DNA of 7,761 bases from positions 1 through 7,761 of the forward strand of contig JALWNV010000036.1 in the NCBI GenBank assembly GCA_027083665.1, in the 5' to 3' direction. The notes beneath the pieces are model-generated. The model ran no database searches. It was not told the DNA's origin and was given only the letters and a program-made list of their open reading frames with translations. The DNA comes from Helicobacteraceae bacterium (GTDB lineage Bacteria > Campylobacterota > Campylobacteria > Campylobacterales > Sulfurimonadaceae). Positions 1 to 5,652 of this stretch are shown here, piece by piece (the stretch's first letter is position 1; each line of letters opens with the position of its first letter). The position numbers were made by a program, and so were the translations under genes.

Positions 1-62
1 CCCCTTGCAGCCGATTTTCCTTTCTCACCTAAACATATCGTCAGCTTATAAGATTTTTACTT

Positions 63-76
63 TTGACTTAAGTCAA
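63..76 (+). promoter_or_regulatory. FNR/DNR-type operator ahead of the porin gene
   Basis: Perfect palindrome TTGAC-TTAA-GTCAA, extending one base on each side (62-77). It matches the FNR/DNR/NNR-type pattern TTGAY-N4-RTCAA. Its centre (69.5) lies 30.5 bases before a perfect TATAAT at 100-105, which puts the operator near -41.5 relative to a start site expected around 111. This is the class II activator position. The porin gene is therefore likely switched on under low oxygen or nitrogen-oxide conditions. The site and spacing are seen; the activating protein is inferred. Confidence 0.85.
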
Positions 77-99
77 AGACTTTGATGACGAATTTTATC

Positions 100-105
100 T
101 ATAAT
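100..105 (+). promoter_or_regulatory. -10 box of the porin promoter
   Basis: TATAAT, identical to the sigma-70 consensus. No good -35 hexamer is visible, as expected for an activator-dependent promoter whose -35 region is covered by the operator at 63-76. The predicted start near 111 gives a leader of about 23 bases containing AAGGAG at 123-128. Confidence 0.75.
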
Positions 106-133
106 GGCCGGAACACTTAACTAAGGAGTGAGA

Positions 134-1366
134 ATGAAGAAAGTAATGTTATCGCTGGCGGCGGCGCCATTGATCCTCGGAAGTATGGCGGTCTCTGCGA
201 GTGCAGACGGTATCAATATCCTTAATGACGTCAAAGTCAAAGGCCAGATCCGCCCGCGTTTTGAAACAGCAGACGTAAAAGACAACGGCAAAGATGCTGC
301 CAACGCTTTTACGAACCGGTTGCATATTTCGGCAACGGCAGGACTGTTCGGTATTGAGAACCTGACGACGACGTTGGGAATTCAGACGGTCAACAACTTC
401 GGGTATACAAACTATGCTCCGGCCTCTTCGACACCGGGCAAATATGACGTTGTTGCCGATCCGCAGCAGGCGATGCTCTCCGAAGCGGCTGTCGATTATA
501 CGATCGGGAAAACGGCACTGCACGCGGGGCGCTCGCATGTCAACCTGGACAACCAGCGTTTTATCGGTACGGTCGGCTGGAGACAGTCCGAGCGTTCGTA
601 TGACACGGTCTACATTGCCAACAGCAGTGTCGAAAACCTGAGCCTCCTTGCAGCGTATGTCTACGGCTTCGCGGGAGTCGGCAATGTTACGACAGTCGAT
701 ACCGCATCCGTTCTGCTTCATGCGGCGTACAAAGTGGCCGATCCTCTGACGATTACACTGTATGACTACATGCTCGCTTCCATCCATGATACATACGGTA
801 TCGCGCTGACCGGTAATGCGGCGTTCAGCGGTGTGAAACTGAACTACCGTGCAGAGTATGCGATGCAGAATGATCCGAGCCTTGAATATCAGGTCAAAGA
901 CGTTAAAGCGGACGCTTATTACATGAACCTCGATCTCGGCGCGAATATCAGCGGGATTCTGGCAGGCGTCAACTATGAACTTCTTAGCGGGACGAACGGT
1001 ACGGACAACAAGACGGCGTTCACCACTCCGCTTGCAACCGGTCACAAGTTCAACGGTTGGGCTGACAAGTTTCTCGCGACCCCGGCAGGCGGTCTTCAGG
1101 ACATGAACTTCCGTCTCGGTTACAAAGCCAAAGGTTTCGGAAAACTGCTGGGCGTCTATCATATCTTCACCGCACAGGAAAAAATGGGCGGCGAAGACGA
1201 TCTCGGTACGGAAATCGATGCACTGTATGCCAATAAAATTCCGGGCGTGAACGGTTTGAGCGGTCTTATCAAGTATGCGGCTTACTCAAAAGGTAAAGTA
1301 GCCGGATATACCAGCGACGTCAGCAAATTCTGGCTGATGGTCGATTATAAATTCGCAACGAAGTAA
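134..1366 (+). CDS. Outer-membrane porin, alginate-export-like beta-barrel
   Basis: Encodes 410 residues. A GTG at 128 is also in frame, but it overlaps the ribosome binding site AAGGAG (123-128), so the ATG at 134 with a 5-base spacing is preferred. Residues 1-24 form a signal peptide (KK, hydrophobic core, cleavage after ASA before DG). The mature part is rich in alternating polar and hydrophobic strands and ends in an aromatic-rich segment (FWLMVDYKF), as expected of a beta-barrel. Residues about 131-157, with GR, NLDNQRFIGTVGWRQ and the following SYD, resemble the conserved strand pair of AlgE/alginate-export-type porins; this is recalled family similarity, not a search. It would sit in the outer membrane and pass small solutes. 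The upstream FNR-type operator suggests it serves anaerobic growth, perhaps as a channel for nitrate, nitrite or another anion. The substrate is unknown. A Campylobacter MOMP-like or OprD-like assignment is the main alternative. Confidence 0.8.
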   Translation: MKKVMLSLAAAPLILGSMAVSASADGINILNDVKVKGQIRPRFETADVKDNGKDAANAFTNRLHISATAGLFGIENLTTTLGIQTVNNFGYTNYAPASSTPGKYDVVADPQQAMLSEAAVDYTIGKTALHAGRSHVNLDNQRFIGTVGWRQSERSYDTVYIANSSVENLSLLAAYVYGFAGVGNVTTVDTASVLLHAAYKVADPLTITLYDYMLASIHDTYGIALTGNAAFSGVKLNYRAEYAMQNDPSLEYQVKDVKADAYYMNLDLGANISGILAGVNYELLSGTNGTDNKTAFTTPLATGHKFNGWADKFLATPAGGLQDMNFRLGYKAKGFGKLLGVYHIFTAQEKMGGEDDLGTEIDALYANKIPGVNGLSGLIKYAAYSKGKVAGYTSDVSKFWLMVDYKFATK

Positions 1367-1382
1367 TTCGCAGCGTTCCTCT

Positions 1383-1399
1383 CCGCCTTCGGGCGGTTT
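1383..1399 (+). terminator. Short intrinsic terminator after the porin gene
   Basis: Stem CCGCC (1383-1387) and GGCGG (1392-1396) closed by a TTCG loop, giving the very stable C(UUCG)G hairpin, followed by only three T. It lies 17 bases after the porin stop codon. The short T tract makes it a modest terminator; it could instead mainly protect the mRNA 3' end. Confidence 0.6.
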
Positions 1400-1403
1400 G
1401 CTT

Positions 1404-1476
1404 AAGCAGTAACTGAAGTTGAAGCCTCCTTAACTTCGATTCATCAACTCCTCGACCTATGGAACAGTTGCTGCTT
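1404..1476. other. Foldable element in the convergent gap (possible small RNA or 3' UTR structure)
   Basis: Bases 1404-1415 pair with 1465-1476 over 12 positions, eleven Watson-Crick and one G-U. Inside, AAGTT (1416-1420) pairs with AACTT (1432-1436), leaving a loop that carries CCTCC (1425-1429). The element lies between the porin terminator and the 3' end of the minus-strand regulator gene. No promoter of its own could be identified. A T run at 1499-1505 lies 22 bases downstream on the plus strand. It could be a small RNA, a 3' UTR structure of either flanking transcript, or a chance fold. Confidence 0.3.
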
Positions 1477-1520
1477 CATCAAAATGACTTCATAGATATT
1501 TTTTTGCAACGGCAGGATTT

Positions 1521-2159
1521 TTATTCGTAGAACGACGCCAGTTCTTTCTTGTCGAGTACACGGATCGTGTCTTTTTCTTTTTCGATCAACTTCAAATCGG
1601 CAAACTTTTTCAAAATACGCGAAAGCGTTTCGGGTGCGATATTGAGATCGGCGGCGATATTGCCCTTTTTGAGCTTCGACATTTCGCTCTCATGCTCGCA
1701 GATAAATTTGGAAACCCGTGCTGTCGAGTTCATGACCATATTGTTGGCGATGACATTTTCGAGGTATTTGACCTTTTTCGTCAGCGAACGGATAAACGCC
1801 AGACTGACGGTCGGGCAGGAGAGAAACTGCTGCTCGAACTTCCGGTAGTCGATGACGACGGCGGCGCCGTCGGTCTCGAACTCGGCGGAAGCGGGAAAGC
1901 GCATGTGTTCGAGGTTGACCAGCTCGGCGATCATCTCCTTGGGAAAAAAGTGGTGCAGGATGATCTTGTTGCCCTTCATATCGGTTTTGTAGACTTGCAG
2001 GATACCTTCGATCAGAATAAACAGTGAGGTGGCCTCTTCGCCTTCGAAAAAGGCGATCGAGCCCTTCTTGTAATGGACAACTTTCGAGATCTTTTCGAGT
2101 TCTTCGAACTTTTCATCGGGCAATTCGCTAAAAAAATAGAAATTTTTCAGTGGATGCAT
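1521..2159 (-). CDS. Crp/Fnr-family regulator, DNR-like (no Fe-S cysteines)
   Basis: Encodes 212 residues. An N-terminal cyclic-nucleotide-binding-type beta-roll (about 8-120, including KKGSIAFFEGEEATSLFILIEG) is followed by a dimerisation helix (about 121-145) and a winged helix-turn-helix (about 165-202). The recognition helix PETLSRILKKF carries Glu177, Ser180 and Arg181, the E-x-x-S-R set that in FNR and DNR contacts TTGAY half-sites; CRP has a different R-E-x-x-x-R set. The N-terminal cysteine cluster of oxygen-sensing FNR is absent, and the only cysteines are Cys115 and Cys154. It is therefore more like DNR/NNR-type nitrogen-oxide regulators, though the ligand is unknown; His29, His69, His70 and His85 are available if it binds heme. 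The start follows TAAAGG with good spacing, 9 bases after the stop of the upstream 62-aa gene, so the two are cotranscribed. It probably controls the three TTGAC-N4-GTCAA sites in this window (inference). Confidence 0.88.
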   Translation of the reverse strand: MHPLKNFYFFSELPDEKFEELEKISKVVHYKKGSIAFFEGEEATSLFILIEGILQVYKTDMKGNKIILHHFFPKEMIAELVNLEHMRFPASAEFETDGAAVVIDYRKFEQQFLSCPTVSLAFIRSLTKKVKYLENVIANNMVMNSTARVSKFICEHESEMSKLKKGNIAADLNIAPETLSRILKKFADLKLIEKEKDTIRVLDKKELASFYE

Positions 2160-2168
2160 TTATGACCT

Positions 2169-2357
2169 TTAGGCAAATTTCAAAAAGAGTCCGACCGCCA
2201 GCGACAGCATGACGACCATTGTCAGCATGAACGGTGTATAGAGCTTCGGCGGCAACGGGTATCGCTGATCGACCCATTCCGTGATTTTCATCGCGGGAAA
2301 GATCATGAAAAAGAGCATGACGATACTGAAAACAAGAGTTAGGACGATATTAAGCAT
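2169..2357 (-). CDS. Small two-helix membrane protein upstream of the regulator
   Basis: Encodes 62 residues of a family I do not recognise. It has two hydrophobic helices (about 3-23 and 42-60) joined by a polar loop containing KITEWVDQRYPLPPKLYTP. There are no cysteines, histidines or other evident cofactor ligands. It ends 9 bases before the regulator start, so it is the first gene of a two-gene operon. The ribosome binding site is poor (only CCGGA directly before the ATG), suggesting weak translation or a different start; an internal Met14 has no better site. A role in sensing or in the membrane side of the same regulon is possible, but only from context. Confidence 0.6.
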   Translation of the reverse strand: MLNIVLTLVFSIVMLFFMIFPAMKITEWVDQRYPLPPKLYTPFMLTMVVMLSLAVGLFLKFA

Positions 2358-2377
2358 TCCGGTACTTTTTTGTTCGT

Positions 2378-2388
2378 AGTATACTATA
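2378..2388 (-). promoter_or_regulatory. Candidate -10 region for the minus-strand operon
   Basis: Read on the minus strand, TATAGT (2388-2383) overlaps TATACT (2383-2378), two good -10-like hexamers 21 to 26 bases ahead of the 62-aa gene start. A weak -35-like TTGTAA lies at 2408-2403. The surrounding TAGTATACTA (2377-2386) is palindromic, so it also reads as a -10-like box on the plus strand. The FNR-type operator at 2427-2440 is too far away to act in the class II position on this promoter. Confidence 0.4.
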
Positions 2389-2426
2389 TTTACAAGCCGG
2401 AATTACAATACGGTTTTAAAAAACGG

Positions 2427-2440
2427 TTGACTTTTGTCAA
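2427..2440 (+). promoter_or_regulatory. FNR/DNR-type operator ahead of the 123-aa membrane protein gene
   Basis: Perfect TTGAC-TTTT-GTCAA. Its centre (2433.5) is 29.5 bases before a weak -10-like TACTAT at 2463-2468, again close to the class II position. The right half-site is repeated directly: TTGTCAAT occurs at 2434-2441 and again at 2443-2450, so a second half-site sits on the same face nine bases on. The operator also lies in the divergent gap with the regulator operon, so it could influence that transcript too. Confidence 0.8.
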
Positions 2441-2489
2441 TATTGTCAATGCCGATCTGTGTTACTATCTGAAAAAAAGGTGCGAAAGT

Positions 2490-2861
2490 ATGCAGAATTT
2501 TTTCTATCTCGAGGGAGGGTACCTGATCCTTGCGGCGGTCATCATGGGAGTGACGCTCTTTGTGACCACCCGCCCGTTTATGGGAAAGGGAGCCGTGAAA
2601 AAAGGGACAGCCGGTGTCGCTCTGGTGCTTGCGGTGCTGATCGGAGGGCACTACTACGTCACGACGAAGCGCATGGCCGAAGTGCGTGCGGCGTTCGAGG
2701 CGGGTGAAAAAGTCGTGTGCGAAAACAGGGCGATCCGCAAAGGCGCCCAGTCGCTGGTGATAGAGAAGTCGCGCGGTTGGGAACTTCAAGGCGACAACTT
2801 TGTCTCGCCGGTCTACACACGCCCTTTTTTCACCGCCCGCTGCATTGTCGATCGGTTCTGA
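2490..2861 (+). CDS. Uncharacterised two-helix membrane protein, FNR-type regulon member
   Basis: Encodes 123 residues; I do not recognise the family. The reading frame is open further upstream to 2370, but that part would cross the operator and -10 box, so the ATG at 2490 is chosen; it follows AAAGG with a spacing of 9. Two hydrophobic helices (about 9-28 and 41-57) flank a basic loop (R28, K33, K37, K38). By the positive-inside rule that loop is cytoplasmic and the remaining roughly 65 residues are periplasmic. That domain holds two cysteines, Cys78 (VVCEN) and Cys118 (ARCIV), which could form a disulfide or bind a metal. There is no CxxCH heme motif. It sits alone between two FNR-type operators, next to the nor genes, so a role in nitrogen-oxide metabolism is suggested by position and regulation only. 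Confidence 0.7.
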   Translation: MQNFFYLEGGYLILAAVIMGVTLFVTTRPFMGKGAVKKGTAGVALVLAVLIGGHYYVTTKRMAEVRAAFEAGEKVVCENRAIRKGAQSLVIEKSRGWELQGDNFVSPVYTRPFFTARCIVDRF

Positions 2862-2913
2862 CAAACCGTCCGCAGCGTATCCCTGTAACGTTTTTTTTCT
2901 CCCGTTCATTTTT

Positions 2914-2927
2914 TTGACGCATGTCAA
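2914..2927 (+). promoter_or_regulatory. FNR/DNR-type operator of the nor-nir operon
   Basis: Perfect TTGAC-GCAT-GTCAA, extending to TTTTGAC and GTCAAAA (2912-2929). Its centre (2920.5) is 29.5 bases ahead of CATAAT (2950-2955), a five-of-six match to the -10 consensus. A start site near 2961 would leave a leader of about 26 bases before the ATG at 2987. The position is that of a class II FNR/DNR activator and would drive the 112-aa gene, norC, norB and the genes after them. Confidence 0.88.
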
Positions 2928-2949
2928 AACATCAAAAGAAAGAATCAGT

Positions 2950-2955
2950 CATAAT
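2950..2955 (+). promoter_or_regulatory. -10 box of the nor-nir operon promoter
   Basis: CATAAT, one base from consensus, with no recognisable -35 hexamer because that region is occupied by the operator at 2914-2927. Confidence 0.65.
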
Positions 2956-2986
2956 GCTTAAGTCTTAATCCAGAGAAGGAAGTGTT

Positions 2987-3325
2987 ATGGAACCAATTAT
3001 ATCGATGCCGGTGATCGCACCGAACGAGTTTCTGGGTATTTTCGCCGTTTCGACGATGGTACTCGTACTCGGAGTCGGCTATGCGGCGCTTGTGACGCTT
3101 TCGAAGATGGGGTATCTGTCGAGAAAGTGGATACCGGTATCGTATATTTTCTGGATTTTGCAGGCGTACAGTCTGTACGATCTTTCTGTCCGGATTCACA
3201 GCAGTCCGTTTACCTTCAAAGTACTCATGATCGCGATGCTGGCATACCTCTTCGCGCCGCATGTGTACTTTTACCTGGTGGAACAGGCAGAAAAACGATA
3301 CAGTCAGGCGGAGGAACACCGGTAA
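2987..3325 (+). CDS. Small three-helix membrane protein, first gene of the nor operon
   Basis: Encodes 112 residues of a family I cannot name. Three hydrophobic helices are predicted by eye at about 15-38, 47-66 and 77-98, followed by a charged tail (EQAEKRYSQAEEHR). There are no cysteines; His71, His92 and His111 are the only histidines. The ATG follows AAGGA (2976-2980) with a 6-base spacing, 60 bases beyond the operator. The gene ends 24 bases before norC, so it is almost certainly cotranscribed with norCB. By position it might assist assembly or stability of the NO reductase, as norE and norF products do in other denitrifiers, but no similarity to NorE or NorF was recognised. A small hairpin (CCGGT at 3319-3323 with ACCGG at 3328-3332) spans its stop codon. 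Confidence 0.75.
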   Translation: MEPIISMPVIAPNEFLGIFAVSTMVLVLGVGYAALVTLSKMGYLSRKWIPVSYIFWILQAYSLYDLSVRIHSSPFTFKVLMIAMLAYLFAPHVYFYLVEQAEKRYSQAEEHR

Positions 3326-3349
3326 CAACCGGCTAAAGAAGGAGGAACT

Positions 3350-4015
3350 ATGAGTAAGAAAAACGCTTCGGTGTGGACCAGTATACGGTTCTGGCGCCGT
3401 TCTGCGGCATGGGTGACGGGGACGGCGACGGTCCTGCTGATCTGGTTGACGTTCAATACGATGGGCCAGATCAGTATGGGAAGCGACGCCGATCTCGCAA
3501 ACGGTGTCAAGAAACGTATTCCGGCTCCGACGGTAATCAATTACCATATTGATTATGTCATGGATCAAAAGCGCGGACACGAGGTGCCGGTGATCGGCCA
3601 GAAAGAGCCGTTCTTCGGCAAACAGTGGAGTGCGGAAGAAGCGGCGGCGCTGCTGCATCACGGCAAGCTGACGTCGCAGGCGAAAAACTGCATGAACTGT
3701 CATACCCTGCTGGGCAACGGTGCCTATTATGCGCCGGATCTGACCAAAGCATGGCTCGATCCGCGCTGGGAAGACGGTACGATGGCTGCCATTACCGGCA
3801 AAAACAGCAAAGAAGAAGCGATGGCGGAATTCCTGATGCATCCTTCTCAGTATCCGACACATGCGCGCATGATGCCGAATCTGAATATTACGCAGGATGA
3901 AGCGGTGGCGCTGGTCGCGTTCTTGAAACACATGAGCTCGATCGACACCAACGGCTTCCCGCGTAACTTCTCGCAGAATGCCAAACGTTTGGAAGGAGGC
4001 ACGAATGCTCACTAA
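3350..4015 (+). CDS. norC: Nitric oxide reductase cytochrome c subunit NorC
   Basis: Encodes 221 residues. It carries electrons from periplasmic donors to the NorB active site for 2 NO to N2O. One N-terminal membrane anchor (about 19-37) is followed by a periplasmic class I cytochrome c domain. The heme site is CMNCH at 114-118, in the NorC signature context CxxCHTLLGNGAYYAPDLT. The axial methionine lies in RMMPNLN (Met174 or Met175), and the C-terminal FLKHMSSIDTNGFPRN matches the end of classical NorC. Well-known NorC proteins have about 150 residues with the heme motif near residue 60; here about 50 extra residues lie between anchor and heme (about 45-95), including APTVINYHIDYV and IGQKEPFFGKQWS. 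The start follows a strong AAGGAGG (3339-3345). The 3' end overlaps norB by 11 bases. Confidence 0.95.
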   Translation: MSKKNASVWTSIRFWRRSAAWVTGTATVLLIWLTFNTMGQISMGSDADLANGVKKRIPAPTVINYHIDYVMDQKRGHEVPVIGQKEPFFGKQWSAEEAAALLHHGKLTSQAKNCMNCHTLLGNGAYYAPDLTKAWLDPRWEDGTMAAITGKNSKEEAMAEFLMHPSQYPTHARMMPNLNITQDEAVALVAFLKHMSSIDTNGFPRNFSQNAKRLEGGTNAH

Positions 4016-5441
4016 TGCACATTTAAAATACGAATCCCAGAAACTGGGAATGAATTATTTCCGTGTCGCGATCGTGCTCTTCGGCGCGCAGCTGCTGCTG
4101 GGACTCGTCGCGGCGATCCAGTTTATGTATCCGGGCTTTTTGTTCGAAGTCCTGGATTTCAGTGTCGCCCGGATGGTTCACATCAACGCGCTGGTCGTGT
4201 GGATGCTGTACGCGATGATCGGGTCGGTTTATTATATGATCCCGGATGAGACGGGCGAAGAAGTTGTCGGAGCCGGTCTCGGGAAGCTCGCTTTCTGGGT
4301 GCTGACGGCAGCGGTTACCGTCGTTGTTCTCGTCTATATCTTTATCCAGATCGGAAGCGGAACCGAGGCGACTATCTGGCTGATTAACGAAGGACGTGAA
4401 TATATCGAAGCACCGCGCTGGGCGGATATCGGTATCGTCGTTGTCGTTCTTATCTTCTACTGGAACGTTTTTGCGACATTCATGAAAGGCAAGCGTACCG
4501 GGATTATGACCGTTATGGTCGCCGACTTGTTTGCACTGGCCGGTCTGTATCTGGCGGGGATGTTCTTTACGGACAATATCTCGATGGATCAGTACTGGTG
4601 GTGGTGGGTTATCCACCTGTGGGTCGAGGCGACATGGGAAGTCTTCGTCGGGGCACTTGCGGCCTACGGTCTGATTAAGATCCTCGGTGCCAAGCGCGAA
4701 ATCGTCGAGATGTGGCTCTGGATTGAAGTACTGATGCTGTTCGGTTCGGGTATTCTCGGTCTGGGACACCACTACTTCTGGATCGGTACGCCGGAGTACT
4801 GGTGGGAGATCGGTGCGCTCTTCAGTGCGCTCGAACCGGTTCCGCTGGTAGCCATGTTCGTCCATGTCCTTTATGACTGGGGTAAAGAGCAGGGGCATAT
4901 GGAAGCCAACGCCGCCGAAGGCGAAAAAGCCCATGCGGTTAACAATACGCCTGCAATGGCATGGATCGCGACCAACGCTTTCGGAAACTTCCTGGGAGCC
5001 GGTATCTGGGGCTTTTTCCATACGCTGCCTCAGGTCAATATCTATACCCACGGTACGCAGTTCACCGCGGCGCACGGTCACCTGGCCTTCTTCGGCGCTT
5101 ATGCGACGATTTTGATCGGGATGATGTACCTCGGTGTTCAGGGGGCCAGCGGCATCAAGAAGATGACAATGACATTCAAAACGAAGATGGCGCTTTTCCT
5201 GATCATCTTCGGTTTACTGGGTATGACGGTGGCGCTGACGATCGCCGGCTACGAGCAGGTGCTTGTCGAACGTGCGGATCTCGGCGGCGGCTGGGATGCC
5301 TACTTCACGGCTCAAAACCTGCCGTGGATGGTTCAGGCCATGGGATGGCGTCTGGCGATGGGTGTCGTCACCTTCCTCGGATTCGTCTATCTGCTTTGGG
5401 ACCTGCTGACCATCGGCAAAGCCCAGGCGAAAGAAGCGTAA
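4005..5441 (+). CDS. norB: Nitric oxide reductase catalytic subunit NorB
   Basis: Encodes 478 residues, the 12-helix heme-copper-oxidase-superfamily subunit that reduces NO to N2O at a heme b3/non-heme iron centre in the cytoplasmic membrane. Ligands line up with the known cNOR set: His59 (ARMVH) and His359 for heme b, His357 (AAHGH) for heme b3, and His204, His255 and His256 (HLWVE, LGHHYFWIG) for FeB. The conserved glutamates Glu208, Glu212 and Glu277 (SALEP) are present. It lacks the fused N-terminal extension of quinol-type NorZ, so it is a cytochrome-c-dependent cNOR paired with NorC. The ATG at 4005 has AAGGAGG five bases ahead and overlaps the norC end; an in-frame ATG at 3978 lacks such a site and was not used. 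The loop at about 291-316 is longer and more acidic than in Pseudomonas NorB. No norQ or norD follows. Confidence 0.97.
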   Translation: MLTNAHLKYESQKLGMNYFRVAIVLFGAQLLLGLVAAIQFMYPGFLFEVLDFSVARMVHINALVVWMLYAMIGSVYYMIPDETGEEVVGAGLGKLAFWVLTAAVTVVVLVYIFIQIGSGTEATIWLINEGREYIEAPRWADIGIVVVVLIFYWNVFATFMKGKRTGIMTVMVADLFALAGLYLAGMFFTDNISMDQYWWWWVIHLWVEATWEVFVGALAAYGLIKILGAKREIVEMWLWIEVLMLFGSGILGLGHHYFWIGTPEYWWEIGALFSALEPVPLVAMFVHVLYDWGKEQGHMEANAAEGEKAHAVNNTPAMAWIATNAFGNFLGAGIWGFFHTLPQVNIYTHGTQFTAAHGHLAFFGAYATILIGMMYLGVQGASGIKKMTMTFKTKMALFLIIFGLLGMTVALTIAGYEQVLVERADLGGGWDAYFTAQNLPWMVQAMGWRLAMGVVTFLGFVYLLWDLLTIGKAQAKEA

Positions 5442-5460
5442 GAGGGGCGATAGCCCTTCT
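5441..5460 (+). other. Intergenic hairpin directly after norB
   Basis: Stem AGAGGGGC (5441-5448) and GCCCTTCT (5453-5460), eight pairs with one G-U, closed by GATA. It begins at the last base of the norB stop codon and lacks a following T run, so it is not a standard terminator. It may stabilise or mark a processing point in the operon mRNA. A similar hairpin lies at 5653-5672. Confidence 0.55.
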
Positions 5461-5487
5461 GCCGACAATTGAAACAAGGAGTATCCT

Positions 5488-5646
5488 ATGTGGGAAAGCT
5501 GTACAGATATTGCGTGCGGAAATATCTTCGCACTGCTGAATGAAGGTCCGCTGACGCTGACCATCTTTTTGCATACGGTCATCGTTCTGCCGATGTTCTT
5601 CATCTATTTCCAGGAGAAAAAGCGGGTGAACGAAGAAGCAAGGTGA
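5488..5646 (+). CDS. 52-aa single-helix membrane protein between norB and nirS
   Basis: Encodes 52 residues beginning MWESCTDIACGN and ending EKKRVNEEAR. The ATG has a full AAGGAG (5476-5481) six bases ahead, strong support for translation despite the small size. One hydrophobic helix spans about 21-42 (PLTLTIFLHTVIVLPMFFIY). The basic C-terminus puts it inside and the N-terminus with Cys5 and Cys10 in the periplasm. Small single-helix subunits accompany several heme-copper oxidases (CcoQ of cbb3 oxidase is one), so this could be an accessory or assembly subunit of NorCB. That is an inference from position; I recognise no family. It lies 46 bases after norB and 61 before nirS, with a hairpin in each gap. 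Confidence 0.7.
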   Translation: MWESCTDIACGNIFALLNEGPLTLTIFLHTVIVLPMFFIYFQEKKRVNEEAR

Positions 5647-5652
5647 GTGGTG

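Noticed and set aside
1..51. Open frame from the window edge ending at TAA 49-51, possibly the 3' end of an upstream gene
   Set aside because: Only 16 codons, a second frame is equally open, and nothing in the residues is recognisable.
149..1162. Long minus-strand open frame (337 codons) opposite the porin gene
   Set aside because: Composition is rich in Arg, Cys and His as in shadow frames, it has no ribosome binding site, and the plus-strand porin has a signal peptide, promoter and terminator.
1404..1505. Plus-strand terminator made of the long stem and the T run at 1499-1505
   Set aside because: The T run is 22 bases from the stem, so it does not form a standard intrinsic terminator.
2891..2898. 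Run of eight T after the 123-aa gene as an intrinsic terminator
   Set aside because: No stable stem precedes it; only about three pairs (CGT with ACG) could form.
3549..3568. TTGAT ... ATCAA inside norC as a further FNR-type site
   Set aside because: The half-sites are too far apart (about ten bases instead of four) and lie within coding sequence.
2945..4012. Minus-strand open frame of 355 codons opposite the 112-aa gene and norC
   Set aside because: Low-complexity Arg/His-rich shadow of norC, whose heme motif and family signature are clear.
4023..5081. Minus-strand open frame of 352 codons opposite norB
   Set aside because: Shadow frame; norB has all catalytic residues on the plus strand.
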